Origin: Clostridiaceae bacterium BRH_c20a
GTDB lineage: Bacteria > Bacillota > Peptococcia > Peptococcales > BICA1-8
Assembly: GCA_000961765.1 (NCBI GenBank)
Contig: LADT01000032.1
Location: 1 to 33,638, forward strand
Direction: 5' to 3'
DNA length: 33,638 nucleotides
Part shown: positions 6,897 through 15,718 of the stretch, in pieces
Numbering within the stretch: the stretch's first letter is position 1
How the letters are laid out: every line of letters begins with the position of its first letter
Position numbers and translations under genes: made by a program
Notes under the pieces: generated by a model
The model's input: only the letters and a program-made list of their open reading frames with translations
What the model was told of the DNA's origin: nothing
The model's database searches: none

Positions 6897-8789
6897 ATGA
6901 GTGGGCAAAAGAGGCACATAGGTATTACTGATACAACCTTAAGGGATGGGCACCAGTCACTACTGGCTACTCGCATGAAGACTAAGGACATGCTTCCCAT
7001 CGCTGAAAAAATGGATGAAATGGGCTTTCATTCGTTAGAGGTATGGGGTGGAGCTACATTTGACTCATGTATGCGTTTTTTAAATGAAGATCCATGGGAG
7101 AGACTAAAGACTCTACGGAAGGCCTTTCAAAAGACTAAACTCCAGATGCTTTTACGGGGGCAAAATTTAGTGGGCTACAAGCACTATGCTGATGATGTAG
7201 TTGAGGCATTTGTTGCTAAAGCTGCTGAGCATGGTATTGATATCTTTAGAATTTTTGATGCCTTAAATGATGTGCGCAACATGCAGAAGGCTATGGAAGA
7301 GGTTCGTAAAAACGGTAAACATGTACAAGCTACTATCTGCTATACCCTAGGACCTATCTATGATCTGGAATATTACCTGAAAATGGGTCGTGAGCTAAAG
7401 GATATAGGAGCTGATTCCATTTGTATCAAGGATATGGCCGGTATCTTGTCACCTTATGCTGCATATGATTTAGTGCTTGCTTTGAAAAAGGAATTATCAC
7501 TGCCTATCCAAATGCATACCCATTATACTAGTGGGATGGGTTCGATGATGTATTTGAAGGCAATTGAAGCTGGCGCAGATGTGGTGGATACAGCAAACTC
7601 CGCGTTAGCTTTAGGGACCTCCCAGCCCGCAACAGAAACAATGATTGCTGTATTAAATGAGGGCGCTTATGAGACAGGTATTGATTTAGAGCAGGCTTCA
7701 TTATTAGCTGAGTACTTTAAGGAAGTACGTAAAGACTATGAAGAATTTGATGTCTATAAGGCGGGGGTTGATGTAAATGTCCTCCGCTATCAGGTGCCAG
7801 GCGGCATGCTTTCCAACTTTATTTCCCAGCTTTCTCAAGCTAATGCTTTGGATAAATTTGAAGCTGTATTGCAGGAAGTTCCAAGGGTTAGGGCAGATAT
7901 GGGTTTCCCGCCTCTGGTTACACCCTCTAGCCAAATCGTTGGTTCCCAGGCAGTTTTAAATATTTTAACTGGTGAAAGATACAAAATGGTTACCAATGAG
8001 GTTAAGAACTATATGAAAGGCCTTTATGGTAAAGCACCCGGAGAAGTTAACGAGGAAATTAGAAAGAAAATTATTGGGGATGAAAGACCTATTACTGTTC
8101 GACCTGCAGATTTATTAGAACCGCAAATCGAGTCGGCTAAGCAGGAAATCGGGGAATTGGCTAAAAACATGGAAGAACTCTTATTATATATCCTCTTCCC
8201 GCAGGTAGCTAAGCCTTTCCTAGAAGGGACTTCAACCGCAGAAGAGTCACAGCCTAAGTCAGTTGCTAAGAAAGAGGAGCAACAGGTTGAACCCAAACCA
8301 ATGGCAGTAGCACCTATTAATACGAATTTATCTTCTGGTGTAGGCAGTGCAGCCAGCTTTGCTGCAAATAGAAAAAACACCCGTACAGGCGGCATAAGCT
8401 TTAACTTTAACGGTAAAATTGAAAAACTGAAAATATCAGTTGATGGTAATGGCTATAAGGTTGATACAGGAAAATTCGATGATGAAAAGGAAGAACAGGA
8501 AGAACAAAATAATGAGATCCCTAGCCACGATGCAAAGGAAGAAAAAGAAGCTCCTAAAGTAGCTAATATATCTGCTGATAGCACAGTAACTGCTCCTATG
8601 CCCGGGAAAATTTTTAAAGTAATTCTCAGTAAAGGTTCTAAAGTTAGACAAGGCGATATAGTAATGATTTTGGAAGCTATGAAGATGGAAAATGAGATTC
8701 TAGCACCTATGGATGGAACAGTAGGGGAAATTTCTGTTGCAGAAGGGGATGCAGTGAATCCAGGGGATATTCTGTTTAAAATTAAATAA
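6897..8789 (+). CDS. oadA: Biotin-dependent carboxyltransferase (oxaloacetate decarboxylase alpha / pyruvate carboxylase subunit B)
   Basis: The carboxyltransferase domain fills residues 1-455: DTTLRDGHQSLLATRM near the start, LLRGQNLVGYKHY, the carbamylated-lysine strand SICIKDMAGIL and the metal-ligand HTHYTSGMG. A long charged linker rich in Glu and Lys follows. The C-terminal biotinyl domain has the biotinylation motif EAMKMENE, so the lysine is present. Such proteins move carboxyl groups between biotin and pyruvate/oxaloacetate, either as the B subunit of two-part pyruvate carboxylase or as the alpha subunit of a sodium-pumping decarboxylase. No biotin carboxylase (pycA) or oadB/oadG lies in the window, so the two roles cannot be separated and the symbol is provisional. 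The ATG follows AGGAGTG. A strong terminator follows directly. Confidence 0.92.
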   Translation: MSGQKRHIGITDTTLRDGHQSLLATRMKTKDMLPIAEKMDEMGFHSLEVWGGATFDSCMRFLNEDPWERLKTLRKAFQKTKLQMLLRGQNLVGYKHYADDVVEAFVAKAAEHGIDIFRIFDALNDVRNMQKAMEEVRKNGKHVQATICYTLGPIYDLEYYLKMGRELKDIGADSICIKDMAGILSPYAAYDLVLALKKELSLPIQMHTHYTSGMGSMMYLKAIEAGADVVDTANSALALGTSQPATETMIAVLNEGAYETGIDLEQASLLAEYFKEVRKDYEEFDVYKAGVDVNVLRYQVPGGMLSNFISQLSQANALDKFEAVLQEVPRVRADMGFPPLVTPSSQIVGSQAVLNILTGERYKMVTNEVKNYMKGLYGKAPGEVNEEIRKKIIGDERPITVRPADLLEPQIESAKQEIGELAKNMEELLLYILFPQVAKPFLEGTSTAEESQPKSVAKKEEQQVEPKPMAVAPINTNLSSGVGSAASFAANRKNTRTGGISFNFNGKIEKLKISVDGNGYKVDTGKFDDEKEEQEEQNNEIPSHDAKEEKEAPKVANISADSTVTAPMPGKIFKVILSKGSKVRQGDIVMILEAMKMENEILAPMDGTVGEISVAEGDAVNPGDILFKIK

Positions 8790-8792
8790 ATA

Positions 8793-8828
8793 AATAATGG
8801 TCTCCTCACGAAAGGAGACCATTATTTT
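8793..8828 (+). terminator. Rho-independent terminator of the oadA-like gene
   Basis: AATAATGGTCTCCT (8793-8806) pairs with AGGAGACCATTATT (8813-8826), followed by T residues. The stem is 14 bp and starts four bases after the stop. Confidence 0.92.
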
Positions 8829-8829
8829 A

Positions 8830-9144
8830 AGTGACTACACTGAAAATAAAATTAAAACCACGAGGTCCTTCGGACCACACGGATAAAAACAGATAAAGCT
8901 TTGGCAATATTGTAAGTTGATTTTCATTGGATTCGGTGGTGCATATATATTGGTTTTATTCTCGCCCACTCACCCACTAATTGACTGCTAAAAGGGTCAT
9001 GTTAATGTTAAAAGAATATAGAGACTAAAATCCCATGGGTCAGGCCCAACTTGAATTAAAAATATTAAAACAGCTAAAGTTAATCACCTGGTCGTGAATG
9101 AGTTTTTGCTACTTTATGATAGCATTAAATAGGAGGTGTAAACT
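8830..9144. other. Intergenic region upstream of the sigma-54 activator
   Basis: No gene recognised. A small hairpin GGTCC-TTC-GGACC lies at 8864-8876. No convincing promoter was found; AGGAGGTG at 9131-9138 is the ribosome site of the next gene. Confidence 0.4.
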
Positions 9145-10860
9145 ATGTTGGAAAGTTTGACCTTGGAAAAAAGTTTATACATTAATCTAGATGATTTTAA
9201 TAAACAAGATATATTAGAGACCTTTTGCGCGGCAAAGACAACTCAGTTACCAGTAATAAGTAACACTAGGGTGGTTGGAATACTAGATATATACTCTTTT
9301 CTAAAATTAACAGATAACCAGTCTGTTCATGATATATTACGTAAAGATATTATCGTTGCATCAGAACATGAGCACATTTCTAATTTTGAAAGCTTAGAAC
9401 AAGAAGTATTACCCTTTGTTGATGGTGCAGGATGTTATATAGGTTATAAAAAAAGGGAATATAAACAATCAAAAGAGATGCAATTTTATAAAGAATTGCA
9501 GGAGGAGTTTGATGCAATTTTCCAATTTTCTTTTGATGGGATATTTATTGCAGATGGAAAGGGAAACGTAATTCGGCTAAATAAAGCTAGCGAACGTATT
9601 GATGAGGTTAAGGCTGATGAAGTTTTGGGTAAAAACATGAAAGATCTAGTAGCCCGTGGGATATATTCAGAGTCGGTAACTTTAAAGGTATTGGAAGAAA
9701 AAAAACCTGTAACAATATTGCAAAAAACAAAAAGTGGTAAAGAAGTAATGGCTACAGGTACTCCTATATTTAAAAATGGTGAACTCTATAGAGTAGTTGT
9801 TAATTGCAGAGACATTACACAATTAAATACGCTAAAAAATGAATTGAGAAACGTACAGCTAAAGAGCGAAAAATATGAATCAGAATTAAAATTATTAAGA
9901 AAAGTGAACGTAAGGACCGATGATATAATAGGTAACAGTCCCCAGTTGAATAAAGTTCTAACAGTTGCCTTGCGTGTGGCAGGAGTAGATACTACTGTTC
10001 TGTTGTTAGGGGAATCAGGTGTTGGTAAGGAAGTATTTAGTAAATTCATCCATCGGAACAGTAGCCGTAAAGAAGGGTCTTTTATTAAAATAGACTGTTC
10101 CGGTATTCCCGAAAATCTCTTAGAATCGGAACTTTTCGGTTATGAAAAAGGGGCTTTTACCGGGGCTAATAAAACAGGAAAAGTCGGAATGATTGAATTA
10201 GCTAATGAAGGAACACTATTTTTAGATGAAATAGGGGAACTTCCCTTTAGTTTGCAAGCAAAGTTATTAAGGGTATTTCAAGATAGAGAGATTTTAAAAA
10301 TTGGTGGGACAAGTCCAATTTCAGTGAATATTAGAATAATTGCTGCAACTAATAAAGATTTGGAGAGTATGGTAAAGCAAAATCAATTTAGGGAAGATCT
10401 TTTTTACCGTTTAAATGTAGTACCAATTATTATTCCTCCTCTGAGGGAGCGGAGAGAGGATATTCAGCTGCTCATTAGTTACTTTTTAGAGAAGTTTACT
10501 AGAAAGTTCGGCTTAGAAAAAGTAATTGACCCTGAAACTTTGGGTCTGTTACTAGACTATAATTGGCCTGGAAATGTGCGGGAATTAGAAAACATGATCG
10601 AACGATTAACGGTAACAACCACAAATAAGGTTATTAAAGCAGAAGACCTTCCCGAAAAAATCTATAGGTCTAATGGAAAAGGAGAGTTGTTGTTAAGTAA
10701 TGAGTCATTTAGAATATTAACTGATAATTTTGAAAAGAATCTTTTGCAACAGACGATAAAAAAAGCAAAAAGTATTCAAGAAGTAGCAATCATGTTAAAA
10801 TTAGATGTAAGTACTATCAGAAGAAAATTAAACAAACACAAGTTAAAAAATCCATACTAG
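9145..10860 (+). CDS. Sigma-54-dependent transcriptional activator with CBS-like and PAS sensor domains
   Basis: Order of domains in 571 residues: a degenerate CBS pair (about 1-105), a PAS domain (about 118-228), a short coiled linker, the AAA+ sigma-54 interaction domain and a Fis-type HTH (about 525-571). Walker A is GESGVGKE (289-296), the sigma-54 contact loop GAFTGA is intact (336-341) and Walker B is LFLDEIGE (358-365). It would remodel sigma-54 RNA polymerase and drive open-complex formation. The -24/-12 promoter before the ureohydrolase gene, 177 bases past its stop, is the obvious target, making a RocR-like local activator likely. CBS and PAS suggest that it senses a nucleotide or small ligand, but the ligand cannot be named. 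AGGAGGTG supports the ATG. Confidence 0.93.
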   Translation: MLESLTLEKSLYINLDDFNKQDILETFCAAKTTQLPVISNTRVVGILDIYSFLKLTDNQSVHDILRKDIIVASEHEHISNFESLEQEVLPFVDGAGCYIGYKKREYKQSKEMQFYKELQEEFDAIFQFSFDGIFIADGKGNVIRLNKASERIDEVKADEVLGKNMKDLVARGIYSESVTLKVLEEKKPVTILQKTKSGKEVMATGTPIFKNGELYRVVVNCRDITQLNTLKNELRNVQLKSEKYESELKLLRKVNVRTDDIIGNSPQLNKVLTVALRVAGVDTTVLLLGESGVGKEVFSKFIHRNSSRKEGSFIKIDCSGIPENLLESELFGYEKGAFTGANKTGKVGMIELANEGTLFLDEIGELPFSLQAKLLRVFQDREILKIGGTSPISVNIRIIAATNKDLESMVKQNQFREDLFYRLNVVPIIIPPLRERREDIQLLISYFLEKFTRKFGLEKVIDPETLGLLLDYNWPGNVRELENMIERLTVTTTNKVIKAEDLPEKIYRSNGKGELLLSNESFRILTDNFEKNLLQQTIKKAKSIQEVAIMLKLDVSTIRRKLNKHKLKNPY

Positions 10861-10912
10861 AAAACAATAGTGCAATTTTGCCTTTTGGGAGGCTAAATTG
10901 CACTATTGTTTT
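10861..10912. promoter_or_regulatory. Perfect 18-bp inverted repeat between activator and sigma-54 promoter
   Basis: 10861-10878 is the exact reverse complement of 10895-10912; inside, GCC pairs with GGC. It follows the activator stop with no gap and sits about 125-180 bases upstream of the -24 box. It may be the activator gene's terminator (TTTT follows), the upstream activating sequence, or both. Confidence 0.8.
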
Positions 10913-11036
10913 CACTCCTGACAATATCAACACTGTACAGCTTTTATCGAGTCATTTTATAAATATATGAAAGCAGTTTTGCACTTGGAAATAACCCCTG
11001 GTCCTTCTAATTCCTTAATTTCTTAACTTTTCAGAA

Positions 11037-11053
11037 TTGGCATAATTATTGCA
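11037..11053 (+). promoter_or_regulatory. Sigma-54 promoter (-24/-12)
   Basis: TTGGCATAATTATTGCA matches TGGCAY-N5-TTGCA, with GG at 11039-11040 and GC at 11051-11052, exactly 12 bases apart. It lies 33 bases before the ureohydrolase ATG and just past a sigma-54 activator gene. Confidence 0.88.
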
Positions 11054-11086
11054 AATATTTCAATGAAAAAGAAAGGAGGTTTATAA

Positions 11087-12025
11087 ATGACTACAAACGC
11101 GTTAAATTCACCAAGGTTTTGCAACACCGGAACTTTTATGAGAATGCCCCAATTTAAATCAGCAGAAGGGTTAGACTTTGTTATTGTAGGAGTTCCCTTT
11201 GATACTGGTAGCTCTTATCGAAGTGGATCGAGGTTTGGTCCGACAGCAATTAGAAATATTTCGGCAATGATAAAGCCAAACAATGTTCAATTAGAAGTAA
11301 ATGTTTTAGAAAACCTAAAGGGAGCAGATTATGGAGATATTTCTATAATTCCTGGTTATATTGAACCTACTTTTGAAGTAATTGAAAAAGAATTAGCTCC
11401 TATTATTGAAGCAGGTGTTATTCCTATTTGCTTAGGAGGAGACCACTCTATTACTCTGGCGGAACTTAGGGCTATTGCAAAGAAGTATGGACCAGTATCT
11501 TTGGTTCACTATGATTCCCATTTAGATTTAAATAAACAAGTATTTGGACAAAACCATAACCATGGTACGCCTTTTAGACGAGCAGTTGAAGAGGGCATTA
11601 TAGATCCTCATACTTCAATACAAGTTGGAATGAGAGGGTCCCTATATGACCCTGATGATTTTAAAATTGCTGCTGAATTGGGTTTTAAAGTTATTCCAGC
11701 TGATAAAGTTAGGGAACTGGGGTTAAAGGAAACTGGTAGGCAGGTTAGAGAAAGAGTTGGCAATAAATTAGCTTTCTTTACTCTTGATATCGATTTTGCT
11801 GATCCGGCCTATGCTCCTGGTACTGGGACTCCTGAAGTAGGTGGTTTTACATCCTTTGAAACCCTATCTCTTATAAGAGAAACAAAAGAAATTAACTTTG
11901 TAGGTTTTGATATTGTTGAAGTACTACCAGCTTACGATTCAGCAGAAATTACTGCATATCTGGCAGCAAATATTGGATTTGAGTTTATTTCAATGCTTGC
12001 TTTAAAGAAAAAGCTGAATAGGTAG
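11087..12025 (+). CDS. Ureohydrolase, agmatinase family (SpeB-like)
   Basis: The 312-residue protein has the binuclear manganese site of the arginase/agmatinase family: GGDHSI, HYDSHLDL (D-x-H-x-D) and LDIDFADPAYAPG (D-x-D), then GTGTPEVGG. Members hydrolyse a guanidino group to urea plus an amine or amino acid. Agmatine to putrescine plus urea is the commonest call for this sequence type, but guanidinobutyrate or other guanidino compounds fit as well. The family's usual DAH is DSH here, a mild substitution next to the metal ligands. The gene is first behind the sigma-54 promoter and 46 bases upstream of a YjiH-type membrane protein, suggesting use of a guanidino nitrogen source. AAAGGAGGT supports the start. 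Confidence 0.9.
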   Translation: MTTNALNSPRFCNTGTFMRMPQFKSAEGLDFVIVGVPFDTGSSYRSGSRFGPTAIRNISAMIKPNNVQLEVNVLENLKGADYGDISIIPGYIEPTFEVIEKELAPIIEAGVIPICLGGDHSITLAELRAIAKKYGPVSLVHYDSHLDLNKQVFGQNHNHGTPFRRAVEEGIIDPHTSIQVGMRGSLYDPDDFKIAAELGFKVIPADKVRELGLKETGRQVRERVGNKLAFFTLDIDFADPAYAPGTGTPEVGGFTSFETLSLIRETKEINFVGFDIVEVLPAYDSAEITAYLAANIGFEFISMLALKKKLNR

Positions 12026-12071
12026 ACGGTATGAATAAAATCGCTGGTTAGATAAAATTGGAGGTGTTTAA

Positions 12072-13544
12072 ATGGGTGATTTAGGCATAGCACCAAATAA
12101 AAATATAGGCAATGGAGGGTCAGATATTGATAAAGACTTAAACAACCCTAGTTATTTAGATACAATTAATTTAGATAAAACAAGTTATAGTAAGGGTCTA
12201 ACGAAATCCATAATATTTACATTATTAGCAATAATAATATTTTTTGTACCGCTTACTCTTAATGGAAACATAGATGTCCCCTTTGGTCATATTTATAACT
12301 TTTTCTTAAAACTATTCGGGAATTTTGGATTATGGGTTGCAACAATTATTATTCTTGTAAACGCATTTGCTGGCGTTTATGGAAAATTCTTTTCAGCAAA
12401 AGACACTGCTATTCATAAATTTTATAAAGACGATTCTGTTATTCATCCTTTTATATATCTACTGGGAGCAGTATACATCTTAGTTTATGCACTAGATGTT
12501 AGCTTTATTGGTTTTGTGGGACCTGAGTGGATTGTAGGTGCGGATACTGGAGGAACTGTAGTACCTTTTATCTTATTAGCAGTAGTATGGATTATTTTGG
12601 TGGGGGCTTTCTTTATTCCATTTTTATTAAATTATGGTGGAATTGACTTTGTAGGAGCTATATTAGAGCCATTAATGAGACCCGTATTTAAAGTGCCCGG
12701 TAAAAGTGCTATCGACGCTACTACATCTTTTGTAACCTCATCATCCATGGCGGTTATCATTACAAGTAAATTATACAACTCCAATGTGTATACTAAGCGA
12801 GAGGCTGCAATAATTACAACAGGTTTTAGTGCAGTAAGTGTTGGTTTTGCCATGCTTGTAATTAAAACAGCAGGGTTAGCAGAACATTTTACGTTAGTAT
12901 ATTTTTCATCCTTAATAATTGCCTTTATAATTTCGGCTATAATGGCGAGAATTCCACCCTTAAATAAAAAAGAAGATGTATACTATAATGGGAGAGTACA
13001 AACAGTAGAAGATAGAACTAATGAAGCTAAATTTGAACTTGCCATGTTTAAAAGAGGTGTTGACAGAGCTGCTAAAAAAGCTTATTATGCGAATAGCATT
13101 TTTGAAGAAATAAAAAACAGTTTGCTCAGCGGTATATTTATTATCCCAAAAGTCATCAGTTTTATTTCCGCAGTAGGTATTACTGGTTTAATAGCTGCAG
13201 AATATACTCCGATCTTCAAGTATTTAGGTGCAGCATTTATTCCATTGTTAAATTTATTTAGTGTTCCTAACGCAGTAGAAATAGCCCCTTCGCTGCCGGT
13301 TGGTATTGCTGAAATGTTCTTACCTGTTTTGCTAATTGCTGATAAAGTTGACGTGCTAAATATTGGCGCCAGGTATTTTATAACTACGGTGTCAATGGTT
13401 CAAATTCTTTTTTTCTCAGAAACTATAGCTGTTATTTTAGCTACTAAGCTACCGATAAAACTGTGGGAGCTAGTTGTCATCTTCGTATTAAGAACAGTTG
13501 TTGCAATACCTATTGTAGCGGCATTTATGCATATACTATTCTAA
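12072..13544 (+). CDS. YjiH family (nucleoside-recognition/Gate domain) membrane protein
   Basis: The 490-residue integral membrane protein has about ten hydrophobic segments after a hydrophilic N-terminal stretch of about 45 residues. The conserved core includes KSAIDATTSFVTSSSMAVII and a C-terminal segment with NAVEIAPSLPVGIAEMFLP, characteristic of YjiH/Gate-domain proteins. They are thought to be transporters, but no substrate is established. Here it shares the sigma-54 operon with a ureohydrolase, so uptake of a guanidino compound or export of its amine product is a reasonable guess. GGAGGTG precedes the ATG. A hairpin follows the gene. Confidence 0.82.
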   Translation: MGDLGIAPNKNIGNGGSDIDKDLNNPSYLDTINLDKTSYSKGLTKSIIFTLLAIIIFFVPLTLNGNIDVPFGHIYNFFLKLFGNFGLWVATIIILVNAFAGVYGKFFSAKDTAIHKFYKDDSVIHPFIYLLGAVYILVYALDVSFIGFVGPEWIVGADTGGTVVPFILLAVVWIILVGAFFIPFLLNYGGIDFVGAILEPLMRPVFKVPGKSAIDATTSFVTSSSMAVIITSKLYNSNVYTKREAAIITTGFSAVSVGFAMLVIKTAGLAEHFTLVYFSSLIIAFIISAIMARIPPLNKKEDVYYNGRVQTVEDRTNEAKFELAMFKRGVDRAAKKAYYANSIFEEIKNSLLSGIFIIPKVISFISAVGITGLIAAEYTPIFKYLGAAFIPLLNLFSVPNAVEIAPSLPVGIAEMFLPVLLIADKVDVLNIGARYFITTVSMVQILFFSETIAVILATKLPIKLWELVVIFVLRTVVAIPIVAAFMHILF

Positions 13545-13571
13545 AAAAAGTATAGGTAAAAACAGTTATAA

Positions 13572-13610
13572 GAAGGCATCTGTATAAATTATACGGGTGC
13601 TCTCTTTTTA
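13572..13610 (+). terminator. Terminator or attenuator hairpin after the YjiH gene
   Basis: GAAGGCATCTGTAT (13572-13585) pairs with ATACGGGTGCTCTC (13591-13604), allowing some G-U pairs, followed by TTTTTAGGAGG. The T-run runs into the ribosome site of the next gene, so partial read-through would set its expression. Confidence 0.7.
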
Positions 13611-13621
13611 GGAGGTATGTT

Positions 13622-14164
13622 ATGTATTGGGAAAAAGCAGGACCGGCAAACTCTGAGGCTACAGTAGAGTTAGCCATAAATAGAGCAAAAGAGTTAGATA
13701 TTAAACATTTGGTAGTAGCTTCACGGACGGGAAAAACGATTCAATTGTGTTTGAATAAGGGGCTTGAGCTTGTTTGTGTTACCCATCATGTGGGCTATCT
13801 TGGACCTGGTATAGATGAAATGGAAGCTAAAATTCGTCAAGAATTATCTGAAAGTCGAGTGAAACTTCTTACAACTACCCACTTAATGGCAGGATTAGAT
13901 CGAGGAGTGCGTACTAAATTTAAGGGTATTTACCCCAGTGAAATAATAGCAGAAAGTTTAAGAATGCTGGGTCAGGGGGTAAAGGTGTGTGTAGAAATAT
14001 CTGTTATGGCATTAGACGCAGGCCTAATACCATATGGGGAAGAAGTAGTAGCTATTTCGGGTACTAATAATGGTGCCGATACTGCAGCAGTAATTCTTCC
14101 TGCTCACTCTAATGACATATTTAGGACTAAAGTTAAAGAAATCATCTGCAAACCTAGAAATTAA
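13622..14164 (+). CDS. Solitary pyruvate kinase alpha/beta (C-terminal) domain protein
   Basis: The 180 residues cover only the domain that forms the C-terminal regulatory lobe of pyruvate kinase. The usual opening (ATVELAINRAKELDIKHLVVAS), a T/SRTGKT loop and a strand ending CVTHHVGYLGPG are visible. No TIM-barrel catalytic domain is present, so it is not a pyruvate kinase. Free-standing proteins of this type occur in many anaerobes and archaea and have no agreed function; the lobe binds phosphorylated effectors in the full enzyme. AGGAGGT precedes the ATG. It follows the sigma-54 operon behind a hairpin and may be its third, attenuated gene. Confidence 0.85.
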   Translation: MYWEKAGPANSEATVELAINRAKELDIKHLVVASRTGKTIQLCLNKGLELVCVTHHVGYLGPGIDEMEAKIRQELSESRVKLLTTTHLMAGLDRGVRTKFKGIYPSEIIAESLRMLGQGVKVCVEISVMALDAGLIPYGEEVVAISGTNNGADTAAVILPAHSNDIFRTKVKEIICKPRN

Positions 14165-14251
14165 CAATTAAAAGGGAGAATGGTGAGGGTTCTTATGCTT
14201 CCTTAACCATAATTTATTATTCGTGGTTATAATTTGGGTATATTATCGCCC

Positions 14252-14292
14252 ACCAATATTAAAGCCGAGCAAAGCTCGGCTTTAATATTGGT
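14252..14292. terminator. Perfect 19-bp hairpin between convergent genes
   Basis: 14252-14270 pairs perfectly with 14274-14292 around AAA. The core AAAGCCGAGC/GCTCGGCTTT is a bidirectional terminator shape. The last codons of the minus-strand zinc-ribbon gene lie within it. Confidence 0.8.
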
Positions 14293-14428
14293 CACAATAG
14301 TCTTGGTAGCAACGGGGGCAAAGTTCATTGCCCTTTTTATCTGTAATGGATTTATATTCGGAAAAAGGTTCATCAACTAAGTCTAAGGCTTGCCCACATC
14401 TGGCACAGGTGTTTGGAAATTTTGACAA
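14282..14428 (-). CDS. Small zinc-ribbon protein
   Basis: This 48-codon frame on the minus strand reads, from a TTG start at 14428, SKFPNTCARCGQALDLVD, then an acidic/polar middle, then GNELCPRCYQDYCDQY and stop. Two Cys pairs (CARC and CPRC), 28 residues apart, form a classic four-cysteine zinc ribbon; a fifth Cys follows. AAGGTGG lies eight bases before the TTG. In-frame GTG codons at 14437 and 14440 are alternative starts, but they overlap that site. It is convergent with the pyruvate-kinase-lobe gene and shares its hairpin terminator. The function is unknown; such ribbons bind nucleic acid or partner proteins. I base the call on the cysteine pattern and on the gene's fit with ribosome site and terminator. 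Confidence 0.72.
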   Translation of the reverse strand: MSKFPNTCARCGQALDLVDEPFSEYKSITDKKGNELCPRCYQDYCDQY

Positions 14429-14556
14429 GGTTTTCACCACCTTATATGGGTGTCTGGCATTATTATATGTAGAACTAAGCAGGATATGTATCGTATTATG
14501 CAGAAATAAGAACTTTGAAAAATAGTGTTGAAGTGTGATGTTATGGGGTGGATTTT

Positions 14557-15714
14557 ATGAAGAAAAATTCAGTTGTACCTTCTTTGGAGGAAATCATTGA
14601 AGAAACAATTACAGCTATAGAAAATAGTAAAAATCAGATCTTTGATATTGCTGAAAATGCTCGAATTGAAATGGAGAGAATTCTGCAAAAATTGGAGTCT
14701 GTTAAACAAAAAGTCATTGAAGTGATTAATGAATTAGAAAGAATTGAGAGACTAGAAAAGGCTGCACGGGTTCGATTGATGGAGGTTAGCCGAGATATTA
14801 AAAAGTATAAAGAGGAAGATATCAGAAAAGCGTATCTTAATGCTAGTAATCTGCAGGCAGAGGTTAGAATTCTTGAAAATAAAGAAAATCAGCTTCGGGA
14901 AGAAAGAACAGAATTGGAAAGGCAGTATAAAAGGCAGTTGGATACAGTTGCTAAAGCAGAGAGGCTGGTTTCCCATGTAGGGGTAGCCTTAAATTATTTA
15001 ATGAAAAATATTCAAGGTCTTAATAATAAGCTAGAAGAGATAGAAGCCCGAGGTAATCTAGGGTCACGTATTATTAAAGCCCAGGAGGAAGAACGAAGAC
15101 GGGTAGCCAGGGAAATTCATGATGGACCTGCCCAGTCTATGGCCAATATAGTTTTACGAGCTGAGTTCTGCGAAAGGCTCTTAGACAAAGATGTTGTTCT
15201 GGCAAAGAAAGAGATTCACCAATTAAAGGAGTTAGTTAGAAACAGCCTGAAGGACGTCCGGAAAATTATCTATGATTTAAGGCCAATGGCTTTAGATGAT
15301 CTTGGTTTGATACCGGCTCTAAACAGATATATAGAAGAATTCATTGAAAGATTTGGTATAATTGTTAGATTTCTACCCTCAGAAATACGCATGCGGCTTC
15401 CGAATACTTTAGAAGTGACGATTTTCCGAGTTATTCAAGAGGCCCTGCAAAATGTTCAAAAGCATTCGGGCGCACGGAAGGTAGTAATTAATTTGCTGGT
15501 TGCGGAAATGGAAGTCAGTTTGGATATTAAAGATGATGGGCGTGGTTTCCCCGTAGCCGAAGTTTTTGCTGACAATGATAGAGACGGATATGGACTCTTA
15601 GGTATGAAAGAAAGAGTGGAGTTATTGCAAGGACAATTTAACATCCAGTCTGTAACCGGAAAAGGTACAGATATCAAAATAATTATCCCTATTCAAAGTC
15701 CGGATGAGGAGTGA
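14557..15714 (+). CDS. degS: DegS-like cytoplasmic sensor histidine kinase
   Basis: Residues 1-165 are a coiled-coil DegS-type sensor region with no membrane segment. The HisKA_3 dimerisation/phosphoacceptor helix follows, with RRRVAREIHDGPAQSMANI (His188). The HATPase domain shows the N box QEALQNVQKHS, the G1 box DDGRGFP and the G2 box GLLGMKERV. All catalytic elements are present. Start ATG 14557 is preferred because GGGGTGG lies five bases upstream; GTG 14548 would fall on that site. The stop overlaps the ribosome site of the response regulator gene, so the pair is translationally coupled. In relatives DegSU controls exoenzymes, motility and biofilm; the Tad pilus locus just downstream is a plausible target, but no binding site was identified. 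Confidence 0.93.
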   Translation: MKKNSVVPSLEEIIEETITAIENSKNQIFDIAENARIEMERILQKLESVKQKVIEVINELERIERLEKAARVRLMEVSRDIKKYKEEDIRKAYLNASNLQAEVRILENKENQLREERTELERQYKRQLDTVAKAERLVSHVGVALNYLMKNIQGLNNKLEEIEARGNLGSRIIKAQEEERRRVAREIHDGPAQSMANIVLRAEFCERLLDKDVVLAKKEIHQLKELVRNSLKDVRKIIYDLRPMALDDLGLIPALNRYIEEFIERFGIIVRFLPSEIRMRLPNTLEVTIFRVIQEALQNVQKHSGARKVVINLLVAEMEVSLDIKDDGRGFPVAEVFADNDRDGYGLLGMKERVELLQGQFNIQSVTGKGTDIKIIIPIQSPDEE

Positions 15715-15718
15715 GTGT

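Noticed and set aside
6897-8789. Calling the gene definitely sodium-pumping oxaloacetate decarboxylase
   Set aside because: The oadB and oadG subunits are not in the window; the same architecture serves as PycB.
8453-8809. 118-residue minus-strand open frame in the oadA-like gene
   Set aside because: It is antisense to the intact biotinyl domain and linker, whose own frame is clearly conserved.
14328-14525. 65-residue plus-strand open frame MPFLSVMDLY...
   Set aside because: It is antisense to the zinc-ribbon frame, which has the cysteine pattern, ribosome site and terminator; this one has none.
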